A program made the translations under genes and the position numbers. Source: Pseudomonadota bacterium (GTDB lineage Bacteria > Pseudomonadota > Alphaproteobacteria > Azospirillales > Azospirillaceae). Taken from it: a DNA stretch of 64,000 nucleotides. The notes below the pieces were generated by a model. That model was not told where the DNA came from, searched no databases, and worked only from the letters and a program-made list of their open reading frames with translations. Positions within the stretch are counted from its first letter, which is position 1. Each line of letters starts with the position of its first letter. Positions 9,003-17,853 of the stretch are shown here, one piece after another. The DNA is taken from positions 12,478 to 76,477 of the forward strand of contig JAEYPE010000037.1 in NCBI GenBank assembly GCA_023411035.1, read 5' to 3'.

Positions 9003-10121
9003 TTAATTAGCAGCCGCTTCCAGCGTCGCCAAGGCGTTCAGGACCACCTGCTTGCGGTCGAGATTGGCGGATTCCGCACGGGCGAAGTGGCGTTGGACCT
9101 TTTCCCACACCTCCACCCAACGTTCAAGGCCGCGGGCGTTGGCCAGACGGGTCATCAGGGCGGCCTCCCCGGCCACCACTTCCGCCGGCCAGGCCCCGCG
9201 CGCCAGCGAGCGGACGAAGCGGGCCAGCCACCAGACCAGCAGGTCGGTGGCCGTTTCATAGAGCCCGTCGTCCTGCTTACGGGTCAGCTTGTCGCCGAAG
9301 GCGTGGGCGGCGGTGATGTCCAGCCGCGGCAGGGTGCCGAGCAGCCCGATCAGTTCCCGGTACAGGTCCAGCCCGCCGGCATCGGCCAGCCCGATGGCCC
9401 GGCCGATGCTGCCCTCCGCCAGCCGGGCGAGCGCCGCACGATCCTCGCCACCCAGGTCCGGACGATGCTGTGCCAACAGGTTAAGAACCGTTTCTTCAGG
9501 AAGTGGTTGAAGTGTGAGCTTGCGGCAGCGGGAGCGGATGGTGGGCAGCATGCCACCCGGATTGTCGCTGACCAGCAGCAGCAAGGCACCCGGCGGCGGC
9601 TCCTCCAAAATCTTAAGAATGGCATTCAAGCCACTGAGATTCATGCGATCAGCACCGTCGATCACCGCCACACGCCAGCCGCCCTCGGCGGAGGTCTTGC
9701 GCAGGAAGGGACCGATCTTGCGCACGTCATCCACCGCGATGTCGCGCTTCAGCCGGTCGCGCTTCTCGTCGCGCTGGCGCTCCACGGTCAGAAGGTCTGC
9801 ATGGCCGCCCGACGCCACGCGGCGGAAGACCGGGGCGTCCGGAGACAGGGCCAGCGAGGCGGGCGGCGGAGGCGCGCCGAACAGGCCGGCGTCCGGCGGT
9901 TCGTGCCCCTGGGACAGGACAAAACGGGCGAAGCGGAAGGCCAACGTGGCCTTGCCGATCCCCGGCGGGCCGCCGATCAGCCAGGCGTGCGGCAACCGCC
10001 CGGAGTTCCAGGCGTCCAACAGCAGACGCTCGGCGTCCTCATGTCCCGTCAAGGTGGGGTTGCGGCGCGGAGCGAGGGTATCCTCCTCCGCCACCGGTTC
10101 CGGTGCGCGGGCGCGGCTCAC
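9003..10121 (-). CDS. holB: DNA polymerase III delta-prime subunit
   Basis: Clamp-loader subunit of the replicative polymerase. The 372-residue AAA+ protein has a Walker A motif GGPPGIGKATL, a Walker B-like VAVIDGADRM, and the sensor/SRC region SDNPGGMLPTIRSRCRK. The zinc-finger cysteines seen in other clamp-loader subunits are not evident here. The start is GTG at 10121, one base after the tmk stop, with GGGAG about 9 nt upstream, so translation is tightly coupled to tmk. Confidence 0.93.
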   Translation of the reverse strand: MSRARAPEPVAEEDTLAPRRNPTLTGHEDAERLLLDAWNSGRLPHAWLIGGPPGIGKATLAFRFARFVLSQGHEPPDAGLFGAPPPPASLALSPDAPVFRRVASGGHADLLTVERQRDEKRDRLKRDIAVDDVRKIGPFLRKTSAEGGWRVAVIDGADRMNLSGLNAILKILEEPPPGALLLLVSDNPGGMLPTIRSRCRKLTLQPLPEETVLNLLAQHRPDLGGEDRAALARLAEGSIGRAIGLADAGGLDLYRELIGLLGTLPRLDITAAHAFGDKLTRKQDDGLYETATDLLVWWLARFVRSLARGAWPAEVVAGEAALMTRLANARGLERWVEVWEKVQRHFARAESANLDRKQVVLNALATLEAAAN

Positions 10122-10122
10122 C

Positions 10123-10755
10123 TCAGGAGACTCCCAGGCGGTGGGTCACGCAGTCCATGATGGCCGTCTGAACCGTCTCGACAGGGTGCGCGGCGTCGAT
10201 GATCGCGCAACGTTCCGGCTCCCGCGCGGCGATGTCCAGGAAGCCGTCCCGCAGGCGATGGTGAAAGGCGATGTCCATGCGCTCGTACCGGTCCTCTCCG
10301 CCGCGGCGGGCGGCGGCGCGGGCCAGCCCGTCCTCCACCGGCAGATCGAGGATCAGGGTCAGGTCGGGCCGGAAGTCCCCCAGAGCGGCGCCCTGAAGCG
10401 TGGCGATCAGTTCACGGCCCAGTCCCAGCCCATAGCCCTGATAGGCCATGGTGCTGTCGAAGAAGCGGTCGCAGATGACCCAGTGCCCGGCCTCCAGCGC
10501 CGGCCAGACGGTGCGTTCCAGATGGTCCCGGCGGGCGGCGGTGTGCAGCAGCGCCTCGGTCACAGGCCCCCAGCGCCCGGTTTCCCCGGACACCAGAAGG
10601 CCGCGAATCTCCTCCGCGCCGGGGGAGCCACCGGGCTCGCGGGTCAGCACGACCTTCTTTCCGCAAGCGATCAGCGCGTCGGAGAGGAGACGGATTTGGG
10701 TGGATTTTCCCGCCCCTTCGCCGCCTTCCAGGGTGATGAACCGCCCGCGCGTCAT
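10123..10755 (-). CDS. tmk: Thymidylate kinase
   Basis: Phosphorylates dTMP to dTDP for DNA synthesis. The 210-residue P-loop kinase has ITLEGGEGAGKSTQ at the N-terminus, the DR(Y/F) motif CDRFFDSTMAYQGYG, the LTREPGG motif and the LID segment AARRGGEDRYE. Length is normal. The stop is immediately followed by holB. Confidence 0.95.
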   Translation of the reverse strand: MTRGRFITLEGGEGAGKSTQIRLLSDALIACGKKVVLTREPGGSPGAEEIRGLLVSGETGRWGPVTEALLHTAARRDHLERTVWPALEAGHWVICDRFFDSTMAYQGYGLGLGRELIATLQGAALGDFRPDLTLILDLPVEDGLARAAARRGGEDRYERMDIAFHHRLRDGFLDIAAREPERCAIIDAAHPVETVQTAIMDCVTHRLGVS

Positions 10756-10777
10756 GGTCTGCTCCCGATGCTGATGA

Positions 10778-10812
10778 GGCCCGCCCCTACCGAATATGCG
10801 TGGGGACGGGCC
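10778..10812. other. GC-rich hairpin between dac gene and tmk
   Basis: GGCCCGCCCC (10778-10787) pairs with GGGGACGGGCC (10802-10812) with one bulged A. It lies 13 nt after the D,D-carboxypeptidase stop, where it may terminate or stabilise that transcript. No U-tract follows on the minus strand. Confidence 0.45.
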
Positions 10813-10824
10813 GGCTTACACCAA

Positions 10825-11991
10825 TCAGCTCGCCCCGAGAATGAGGAACTTCGCCGCCGCCAGGGCGCGGCCCACGAAGCCGAGCTTCTCAACGTCCTGG
10901 GCGGCGATCACAGGGAACTCCTTGCCCGGGAAGCCGGGAGCGGAAACCACCACCTTGCCCACCACGTCGCCCTTCTTCACCGGTGCGGCCACCGGGGCGT
11001 TGCTGACCAGCGAAACCTTCATGCCGCTGCGGTCGGCTCGGGCCATGGTGACCTTCATGTCCTCCGGCACGGTGACCGGAACGGTGTCCTGCCCGCCCAG
11101 CCAGACCGGAACCTGATCGACCGTCTCTCCCGCCTTGAACAGGGCGTAGGTGGCGAATTCGCGGAAGCCCCATTCGATCAGCCGAGCCGATTCGTCGGCG
11201 CGGGCCTGCATGTTGGGAAGCCCGTTGACCACAAGGATGAGCCGCCGCCCTTCGCGCTGCGCCGAGGCGGTCAGGCCGTAGCCACCGGCCTCGGTGTGGC
11301 CGGTCTTCATGCCGTCCACATCCATGCCGCGGTAGAGCAGCGGGTTGCGGTTGCCCTGGTTGATGCCGTGGTACTTGAACTCCCGGATCGAGTAGTAGTG
11401 GTAGTATTCCGGGAAATCCTTGATCAGCCGCTCCGCCAGGATCGCCAGATCACGGGCGGTCATGAGATGGTTCGGGTCGGGCCAACCCGTGGCGTTGGTC
11501 AGGTAGCTGTCCTTCAGCCCGAGTTCGCGGGCGCGCTTGTTCATGCGCTCGGCGAAGGCCGATTCGGACCCCGCCAGACCTTCGGCGAGGACGATGCAAG
11601 CGTCGTTGCCCGACTGAACGATCACGCCCTTGATGAGGTCGTCCACCTTGATGTTGTTGTGCAACTCCACGAACATCTTGGAGCCCTGCATCCGCCACGC
11701 GCGTTCCGAAACCGGCAGCGTGCTCTCCAGCGTCAGCCGGCCTTCCTTGATCGCGTCGAAGACCATGTACATCGTCATGATCTTGCTCATCGAGGACGGC
11801 GCCATGCGCTGATCCGGGTTCTTCTCGAACAGCACGGTGTTCGAGGTGATATCGACCAGGATCGCCTGCTTGGCGATGGTTTCGATACTGGCGGCGTGAG
11901 CCACCGGCCCCACCCCCGCCGCGAACAGCGCGACCGCAAGGCCCATGGCGAAACGGGTGCGGGCAACGCGGGTGCGGACGACAGCGACCAT
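10825..11991 (-). CDS. dacC: D-alanyl-D-alanine carboxypeptidase (penicillin-binding protein 5/6 family)
   Basis: Removes the terminal D-Ala of peptidoglycan pentapeptides in the periplasm. The 388-residue protein has a signal peptide (FAMGLAVALFAAGVG, cleavage near AHA). Its catalytic motifs are SxxK as APSSMSKIM, SxN as QSGNDACIV and KTG as DGMKTGHTEAGGYG, followed by a PBP5 C-terminal beta domain and a terminal amphipathic helix (VGRALAAAKFLI) for membrane attachment. The ATG at 11991 has AAGGGAG at good spacing. The symbol is by family; the exact paralogue is not certain. Confidence 0.92.
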   Translation of the reverse strand: MVAVVRTRVARTRFAMGLAVALFAAGVGPVAHAASIETIAKQAILVDITSNTVLFEKNPDQRMAPSSMSKIMTMYMVFDAIKEGRLTLESTLPVSERAWRMQGSKMFVELHNNIKVDDLIKGVIVQSGNDACIVLAEGLAGSESAFAERMNKRARELGLKDSYLTNATGWPDPNHLMTARDLAILAERLIKDFPEYYHYYSIREFKYHGINQGNRNPLLYRGMDVDGMKTGHTEAGGYGLTASAQREGRRLILVVNGLPNMQARADESARLIEWGFREFATYALFKAGETVDQVPVWLGGQDTVPVTVPEDMKVTMARADRSGMKVSLVSNAPVAAPVKKGDVVGKVVVSAPGFPGKEFPVIAAQDVEKLGFVGRALAAAKFLILGAS

Positions 11992-12083
11992 GACAACTCC
12001 CTTCGAAACGCGGACTGGACAAGACTTGGAACGGAACGAAGCCCGGCATTGGGCCAAGCTCGGACTGGGCTCTGTAGGGGCGA

Positions 12084-13028
12084 TCAATCAACCACGATTT
12101 TGGCTTCGGTAAGGCCGGCTTGGATCATCTGGTTCAAAACGGCGTCGGCGGACTCCACGCTGGCCAGCGGCCCAACCCTCACCCGCTGCAGCTTCTGCCG
12201 TCCGGCGAGGGTCTGGGTAACCCGCGCCTGCTGGCCGAGCGAGGCCAGACGGGCGCGCACGCGGGTGACGTTGTCCTGGCTGCCGAAGGCACCGACCTGG
12301 ACGTAGATCTGTTCGTAGGGCTTCACCGGCAGTTCGGCCACCACCGGGGCCGGGACGAAGCGCCCGTCCACCATGTCGCCGGCGACCGTCGTCGGCGGCG
12401 GGACCGGGGCACGGCTGACGGCGGCGGGCGCGGCCCGGGCGGGGCCGTCGACCTCCACCGAACCGCGCGGGGCGGCCTTCGGCGCCGGGCCTTCCAGTTC
12501 GGCCAGGATGGGGGCCGGCGTGCCCTGGCGGGCCGCGGCGGCGATGGCGCGGCTTTCCTCCGCCAGGATCTGCACGCGCACCTTGGCCGTGCCCGTGCCT
12601 TCGAACCCCAGCAATTGCGCGCCGCGCCGCGACATGTCGATGATTCGCCCGTTGGCGTAGGGGCCGCGGTCGTTGATGCGAACGACCAGCGACCGGCCAT
12701 TGTCCAGATTGGTGACGCGCACGAGGCTCGGCATGGGCAAGGTCTTGTGCGCGGCGGTCAGCTCATTCTGGTCGTAAATCTCGCCGTTGGCGGTGACCTT
12801 TTGGTGGAATCCAGGCCCGTACCATGATGCTATCCCGGTTTCGCTGTAATTGAAGTCCTCGGCGGGATAATACCAGACGCCGTTGACCTGATAGGGCTTG
12901 CCCACCTTGTAAACGCCGCTGCGCGGCAATCCGGACGAGGGCGGCGCGGGCGGCGCTGACGCACAAGCGGCGAGCGTCAGTGCTCCTGCGAGCACCACCG
13001 CACCCCTCAGCATATGCGCGCGTCGCAT
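12084..13028 (-). CDS. rlpA: Septal ring lytic transglycosylase RlpA, lipoprotein with SPOR domain
   Basis: Cleaves denuded glycan strands at the division site. The 314-residue protein has a lipoprotein signal ending in LAACAS, a double-psi beta-barrel RlpA domain around residues 60-160 (GIASWYGPGFHQK, TAAHKTLPMPS, VRINDRGPYANGRIIDMSR with the catalytic Asp), an Ala/Pro-rich linker and a C-terminal SPOR domain (YVQVGAFGSQDN to AKIVVD) that binds denuded peptidoglycan. It lies next to the dac gene on the same strand, 92 bp upstream, forming a cell-wall pair. Confidence 0.94.
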   Translation of the reverse strand: MRRAHMLRGAVVLAGALTLAACASAPPAPPSSGLPRSGVYKVGKPYQVNGVWYYPAEDFNYSETGIASWYGPGFHQKVTANGEIYDQNELTAAHKTLPMPSLVRVTNLDNGRSLVVRINDRGPYANGRIIDMSRRGAQLLGFEGTGTAKVRVQILAEESRAIAAAARQGTPAPILAELEGPAPKAAPRGSVEVDGPARAAPAAVSRAPVPPPTTVAGDMVDGRFVPAPVVAELPVKPYEQIYVQVGAFGSQDNVTRVRARLASLGQQARVTQTLAGRQKLQRVRVGPLASVESADAVLNQMIQAGLTEAKIVVD

Positions 13029-13100
13029 GGCCCTACCCCGCTATATCTGGTAGCGCCACTCTAACCGAGTTACTTCCCCACGCCAACCGCCGAGCGTCCT

Positions 13101-13994
13101 TCAGGAGGCCGGCCCTGCTGCGCTGCGGTCCGGTCCGGGGCCACGAAACGCCGGTCCCGGAAGCCCATGTCCCGGAAGCCCATGTCCCGGAAGCCCGGGT
13201 CCCGGAAACAGAGCGTCGGTCCGCCCCATCAGCCGGTAGGAGACGAGACCGATCCACTCGCGCACGGAATCATGCAAGGTGTCGATCTGCTTGTCGAATT
13301 CGAACCGGACGAGCGGGCGGGCATTCTTGCGCGTGCGGTAGTCCACCGGATAGGGGATCACCTCCCATCCCACCTGCCGGAAAATGCCCACCGACCGCGG
13401 CATGTGCATGGCCGACGTCACCAGGACCCAGATTTCCCCCGGCTTCGGTTTGACAAGCTGCTGGCTGAAGAGGGCGTTTTCCCAGGTGTTGCGGGACTCG
13501 TTCTCGAAGATCACGCCGTCGGGATCGATTCCGGTCTGGCGCAGCGCACCGCGCATGGCCAGATCCTCCCGCATATCCGGCGCGTCCTGCCCCATCAGCC
13601 GCCCGGAGCCGCCGGTGAAGACGGCCTTCGCCTGTGGATAGTGGCGGATCAGCTCCGCGAAGGCCAGAATCCGTTCCGCCGCGTCGTTGACGGAGGGCTC
13701 GCCCCGGTCGCGCGCGTGCGGCGGGCTCACGGCGCCGCCCAGCATGATGATGCCGTCCACCCGTTCCGGCAGGTTGGGGCGGGGAAAGCGCTCCTCCAGC
13801 GGCAGGGCGACCAGCGAGGCGACCGGCGTGACCATGATGGCAACGAAGCCCACGGTCGCCGCCGCCACCAGACGCCGCCCCCAATGGGCTCTGCGACGGG
13901 TGAACAGCAGCACCGTTCCGGCGGTGAGGGTCAGCACAAGGAAATTGCCCGGCGAGACCAGAAGCCACAGCAGCTTCGACAGCACGAAGGACAA
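13101..13994 (-). CDS. YdcF/ElyC-type DUF218 membrane protein
   Basis: A 297-residue inner-membrane protein of the DUF218 family; ElyC and SanA relatives affect envelope and lipid carrier homeostasis. The first 80 residues hold hydrophobic helices (LVLTLTAGTVLLF, LVAAATVGFVAIMVTP). A periplasmic domain follows with GIIMLGGAV, KAVFTGGSGRLMG, NESRNTWENA and LVTSAMHMPRSVGIFRQ. The start is probably TTG at 13994, since GGGGAGG lies 7 nt upstream. The C-terminal tail is a 5-residue repeat (GLPGH) encoded by a 15-bp tandem repeat and looks recently expanded. Confidence 0.88.
   Translation of the reverse strand: MSFVLSKLLWLLVSPGNFLVLTLTAGTVLLFTRRRAHWGRRLVAAATVGFVAIMVTPVASLVALPLEERFPRPNLPERVDGIIMLGGAVSPPHARDRGEPSVNDAAERILAFAELIRHYPQAKAVFTGGSGRLMGQDAPDMREDLAMRGALRQTGIDPDGVIFENESRNTWENALFSQQLVKPKPGEIWVLVTSAMHMPRSVGIFRQVGWEVIPYPVDYRTRKNARPLVRFEFDKQIDTLHDSVREWIGLVSYRLMGRTDALFPGPGLPGHGLPGHGLPGPAFRGPGPDRSAAGPAS
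13155..13207. repeat. 15-bp tandem repeat in the 3' end of the YdcF-like gene
   Basis: The unit TCCCGGAAGCCCATG occurs at 13155-13169 and 13170-13184, a variant ending CCCGGG at 13185-13199, then a partial copy to 13207. In the gene it encodes the repeated GLPGH pattern. The length is a multiple of three, so copy-number changes keep the frame. Confidence 0.85.
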
Positions 13995-14294
13995 CGGCCG
14001 CCCTCCCCATTCCGTTTCCAGTGGTTCCTAAATACGGGCGTTCACTCCCGCTGCCCAGTAGGCGATTGCACGGTAACGAATCTGCCGTGAAACCGTAACA
14101 GCGGTATCTCCCGCGGTGGATAAGGTCCGCGACGCGGCCGAGGATGTTCCGCCTATGCTGTCGAACATTTCCATCTGTATACGAATATTATTGCTTGTCG
14201 CCGCATCCGTGGTCACCGTCGGCGCCTCGCGCATGTTCGATGCCAGCGCCGAATTGGACCAGTTCCGCGCTGCAAGCCTCTCTTCAAGCAAAAG

Positions 14295-14326
14295 GAAAGG
14301 GCAGGAGCCGAAGCCCCTGCCCTTTC
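14295..14326 (-). terminator. Intrinsic terminator after valS
   Basis: GAAAGGGCAGG (14295-14305) pairs perfectly with CCTGCCCTTTC (14316-14326) around a 10-nt loop. On the minus strand it follows the valS stop by 27 nt and is trailed by CCTTTTGCTT. The plus strand also has a T-run (TCTCATTTTTC), so it can work in both directions. Confidence 0.8.
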
Positions 14327-14353
14327 TCATTTTTCGGATCCGGATGACCGGCC

Positions 14354-17005
14354 TTAAGCGGCCAGCATCTCCAGCGCCTTCTGCAACTTGTCGCGGGCCT
14401 GTTCCGCGGTGTCGCGGCGGTCGCGCTGCTCCATGATCACCTCTTCCGGCGCCTTGGCGACGAACTGCTCGTTCGACAGCTTGGCGTCGATCTTCTTGAT
14501 CTCGCCAGACAGCTTCTCGACTTCCTTGGTCAGGCGCGCGCGCTCCTTCTCAAGGTCAACGATGCCCTCCAGCGGCAGGATCAGCGTGGTCTCGTCCAGC
14601 ACCGCCTGAACGGCGCTCTTCGGCACCGGGCCGGACAGCGGCTCGGCGCTGGCCAGACGGCCCATGCGCAGGATCAGGTCGCGGTGGGTGTCCAGACGCT
14701 TCAGGCTCTCCGGACCGGCGTCCTTCAGCTTCAGCTCGATCTGGGCCGACGGCGGTACGTTCATCTCCGACCGCATGGAGCGGACCGAGGAGATCGTCCG
14801 CACCACCCAATCCATTTCGTCACGGGCGGCGGGGTCGATCAGTTCCGCACCATGCTCCGGCCAATGGGCCGAGATCAGGCGGTTCGCCCGGTCCGGGGAA
14901 AGCTGCTCCCACAACTCCTCCGTGATGAAGGGCATCAGCGGGTGGAGCATGTGCAGGATTTCGTCCAGGACCCAGGCGGTGGTCGCCCGCGTTTCCGCGA
15001 TGGCCGCCTCGTCCGTGCCGTTCAGGATCGGCTTGGTGAACTCCAGGTACCAATCGCAGAAGGTGCCCCAGGTGAAGGCGTAGGCGGTGTTGGCGGCCTC
15101 GTTGAACCTGTAGGCGTCGATCGAGTCGCCGACCTTCTTCGCCGCTTCCGCCAGGGCGCCGACGATCCAGCGGTTCACCGTCTGGGTCAGACCGACCGGC
15201 TTGAATCCTGGCACCGGCGCCACGCCGTTCATCTGGGTGTAGCGAGCGGCGTTCCACAGCTTCGTCGCGAAGTTGCGGTAGCCCTCGACGCGGCTGACCG
15301 CCAGCTTGATGTCGCGGCCCTGGGCGGCCATGGCCGTCAGGGTGAAACGCAGGGCGTCGGTGCCGTACTGGTCGATCAGGTCCAGTGGATCGATGACGTT
15401 GCCCTTGGACTTCGACATCTTCTGGCCCTTCTCGTCGCGGACCAGGGCGTGGATGTAAACCGTCCGGAAGGGCACGTCCTTCATGAAGTGCAGGCCCATC
15501 ATCATCATCCGGGCGACCCAGAAGAAGATGATGTCGAAGCCCGTCACCAGCACGTCGGTCGGGTAATAGCGCGCCAGTTCCGGCGTCTCGTCCGGCCAGC
15601 CCAGCGTGGAGAAGGGCCACAGGGCGGAGGAGAACCAGGTGTCCAGAACGTCCTGGTCGCGGGTCAGTTCCACGTCCTTGCCGTAATGGGCCTTGGCCGC
15701 GGCGATGGCCGCCTCCTCGGTCTCCTCGACGAAGAAATGGCCGTCCGGGCCGTACCAGGCGGGAATCTGATGGCCCCACCAGATCTGGCGGCTGATGCAC
15801 CAGGGCTGGATGTTGCGCATCCACTCGAAATAGGTGTTCTCCCACTGCTTCGGGACGAACACGGTCTTGCCGGTCTCCACCGCCTCGATGGCGGGCTTGG
15901 CAAGCGTGGCGGCGTCCACGTACCACTGGTCGGTCAGCCAGGGCTCGATGGCGACGCCGGAGCGGTCGCCGTGCGGGACCATGTGGGTGTGCGGCTCGAT
16001 CTTCTCCAGAAGGCCGAGCGCCTCCAACTCCGCGACGACCTTCTTGCGCGCCTCGTAGCGGTCGAGGCCGCGATAGGCTTCCGGAACGTCGTCGCCGGTG
16101 ACGCGGGCGTCGCGGTCCATGATGTTGATGGCCGCGAGGTTGTTGCGCCGCCCGACCTCGAAATCGTTGAAGTCGTGGGCCGGGGTGATCTTCACCGCAC
16201 CCGAGCCGGTTTCCGGATCGGCGTATTCGTCACCCACGATGGGAATGCGGCGACCCACCAGCGGCAGCACCACATGCTTGCCGATCAGGTCCTTGTAGCG
16301 CTCGTCCTCCGGATGGACGGCGACGCCGGTGTCGCCCAGCATGGTTTCCGGGCGCGTGGTGGCGACGACAATGTAACGGTCCGTCTCGCCCTCGATCGGG
16401 TAGCGGAAGTGCCAGAGGTTGCCCTTGATCTCCTTCTGCTCGACCTCGAGGTCGGAGATTGCGGTGTGCAGCTTCGGATCCCAGTTGACCAGCCGCTTGT
16501 CCTTGTAGATCAGGCCCTGCCTGTGCAGTTCCACGAACACCTTGCGGACGGCGCGGCTCAGCCGCTCGTCCATGGTGAAGCGCTCGCGCGGCCAGTCGGG
16601 CGACGCGCCCAGGCGGCGAAGCTGGCGGGTGATGGTGCCGCCCGATTCGGCCTTCCATTCCCACACCTTGTCGATGAAGGCGTCGCGACCGAAATCGTGG
16701 CGCGTCTTGCCTTCCTTGGCGAGGTTGCGTTCCACCACCATCTGGGTGGCGATGCCGGCGTGGTCGGTGCCCGGCTGCCACAAGGCGTCGCGCCCGCGCA
16801 TCCGATTGTAGCGGGTCAGCACGTCCTGGAGCGTGAAGGTCAGCGCGTGGCCCATGTGCAGGCTGCCGGTCACGTTCGGCGGCGGCATCATGATGGTGTA
16901 GGGCTTCCCGTTCGAACCGGTGTTCGCCGCGAACGCGCCCGTGTCTTCCCACAGCCGGTAGTGCTTTTCCTCGACCTCGGCGGGCCGATACGTCTTTTCC
17001 AACAT
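14354..17005 (-). CDS. valS: Valyl-tRNA synthetase
   Basis: Charges tRNA-Val. The 883-residue class I synthetase has the HIGH motif GSLHMGHALTFTL, the editing domain (VATTRPETMLGDTGVAV), the KMSKS loop GQKMSKSKGNVIDPLD, the anticodon-binding domain and a C-terminal coiled coil starting near LEKERARLTKEVEKLS. The ATG at 17005 is directly preceded by an in-frame GTG; no strong ribosome-binding site marks either. It lies 57 bp downstream of popZ on the same strand and ends before a strong terminator. Confidence 0.96.
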   Translation of the reverse strand: MLEKTYRPAEVEEKHYRLWEDTGAFAANTGSNGKPYTIMMPPPNVTGSLHMGHALTFTLQDVLTRYNRMRGRDALWQPGTDHAGIATQMVVERNLAKEGKTRHDFGRDAFIDKVWEWKAESGGTITRQLRRLGASPDWPRERFTMDERLSRAVRKVFVELHRQGLIYKDKRLVNWDPKLHTAISDLEVEQKEIKGNLWHFRYPIEGETDRYIVVATTRPETMLGDTGVAVHPEDERYKDLIGKHVVLPLVGRRIPIVGDEYADPETGSGAVKITPAHDFNDFEVGRRNNLAAINIMDRDARVTGDDVPEAYRGLDRYEARKKVVAELEALGLLEKIEPHTHMVPHGDRSGVAIEPWLTDQWYVDAATLAKPAIEAVETGKTVFVPKQWENTYFEWMRNIQPWCISRQIWWGHQIPAWYGPDGHFFVEETEEAAIAAAKAHYGKDVELTRDQDVLDTWFSSALWPFSTLGWPDETPELARYYPTDVLVTGFDIIFFWVARMMMMGLHFMKDVPFRTVYIHALVRDEKGQKMSKSKGNVIDPLDLIDQYGTDALRFTLTAMAAQGRDIKLAVSRVEGYRNFATKLWNAARYTQMNGVAPVPGFKPVGLTQTVNRWIVGALAEAAKKVGDSIDAYRFNEAANTAYAFTWGTFCDWYLEFTKPILNGTDEAAIAETRATTAWVLDEILHMLHPLMPFITEELWEQLSPDRANRLISAHWPEHGAELIDPAARDEMDWVVRTISSVRSMRSEMNVPPSAQIELKLKDAGPESLKRLDTHRDLILRMGRLASAEPLSGPVPKSAVQAVLDETTLILPLEGIVDLEKERARLTKEVEKLSGEIKKIDAKLSNEQFVAKAPEEVIMEQRDRRDTAEQARDKLQKALEMLAA

Positions 17006-17061
17006 CACCAGGAACTTTCGCTTACGATCTCAAACGGAATGCGTGGCGGGTGTGACGCCGC

Positions 17062-17742
17062 TCAGAATTTCTGGGACCGCCGGATCATCCGGTCGATTTC
17101 CTGCTGAACCAGCCGTTCGACGATGGTCGGCAGGTTCTCGTCCAGCCATTCCTTCAGCAACGGCCTCAACAGCTCGCGAACCACTTCTTCCACCGTGCGG
17201 ATGCCGACGGGCATCGGGCCGATGGACAGATCGTCGCCGAGCTGGCGCGCCAGATGCGTGAAATGGTGGGACGATTCCTCGGCCACCCGGCGGGAGATCA
17301 GCCCGTCGTCCAGATCCGACGGACGGATGCGCGGCCGCGGCGGGGGCGGCTCCTCGTCGTCGAAATCATCGAAGGCCGGCGCCGGGCGCCGCGCGGCGGG
17401 CCGCGGCGGAGGCGGCGGTTCGGGCTCCGGCTCGAAGGCGGGTTCCGGGTCCAGCATCGACGCGAAGGACGAATCGTCGCGCCAGGGATCGGGCTCTGGC
17501 TCGTCGGGTTCCTCCGGCACCTCGTCCTGGAGCATCTGGGTGAGTTCCAGAACGTCCTCTTCATCCTCCGCGGGCGGCGGAGGGGGCGGAGGCGGAGGAG
17601 GCGGTGGGGGCGGAGGTGGTGGGGGTGGCGGCGGTGGAGGCGCCGCTTCCGCCTTCGCGGGTTCGCCGTCCTCCGAGATGATGCGGCGGATGGAGGCGAG
17701 GATCTCCTCCATCGACGGTTCTTGCTGGCCTTTATCGCTCAT
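17062..17742 (-). CDS. popZ: PopZ-like polar organising protein (DUF2497)
   Basis: PopZ forms a polar matrix that anchors the ParB/origin complex and polar signalling proteins in alphaproteobacteria. The 226-residue protein has the conserved N-terminal helix SMEEILASIRRIISEDGEP, a long acidic and proline-rich disordered middle, and the C-terminal DUF2497 helices used for oligomerisation (LLRPLLKEWLDENLPTIVER then LVQQEIDRMIRRSQKF). The middle has 23 consecutive prolines (residues 35-57). It lies between tolC and valS; the same order is common in related genomes. Confidence 0.9.
   Translation of the reverse strand: MSDKGQQEPSMEEILASIRRIISEDGEPAKAEAAPPPPPPPPPPPPPPPPPPPPPPPAEDEEDVLELTQMLQDEVPEEPDEPEPDPWRDDSSFASMLDPEPAFEPEPEPPPPPRPAARRPAPAFDDFDDEEPPPPRPRIRPSDLDDGLISRRVAEESSHHFTHLARQLGDDLSIGPMPVGIRTVEEVVRELLRPLLKEWLDENLPTIVERLVQQEIDRMIRRSQKF
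17572..17640. repeat. 69-bp GGN-codon tract encoding 23 consecutive prolines in popZ
   Basis: On the minus strand every codon from 17640 to 17572 is CCN. On the plus strand this is a run of NGG triplets. The third positions vary, so it is an amino-acid-level repeat rather than a pure DNA microsatellite. Ribosome stalling at this run would be expected to need EF-P. Confidence 0.95.
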
Positions 17743-17810
17743 CGTGGCAAACCCGGGACGTCATCCTGAGCGGACACTAGGGCAGGACAGGGTAAAAAGC
17801 CACCAGACAA

Positions 17811-17836
17811 AAACGGCCCGCCGAGGCGGGCCGTTT
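17811..17836 (-). terminator. Intrinsic terminator after tolC
   Basis: AAACGGCCCGCC (17811-17822) and GGCGGGCCGTTT (17825-17836) form a near-continuous GC-rich stem. On the minus strand it lies 17 nt after the tolC stop and is followed by TTTTTGT. It separates tolC from popZ. Confidence 0.88.
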
Positions 17837-17853
17837 CGATCACGCCGGATCGG

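Noticed and set aside
6696..10160. Plus-strand open frame of more than 1100 codons
   Set aside because: Antisense to tatD, metG and holB; low-complexity Arg/Gly/His-rich translation without motifs, a usual shadow in GC-rich DNA.
9514..12306. Plus-strand open frame of 930 codons
   Set aside because: Antisense to holB, tmk, dac gene and the end of rlpA; no family resemblance.
14116..14436. Possible small membrane protein gene on the plus strand
   Set aside because: A hydrophobic stretch is present, but the frame runs through the valS terminator and into valS, and no ribosome-binding site is visible.
14684..17107. Plus-strand open frame of 807 codons
   Set aside because: Antisense shadow of valS.
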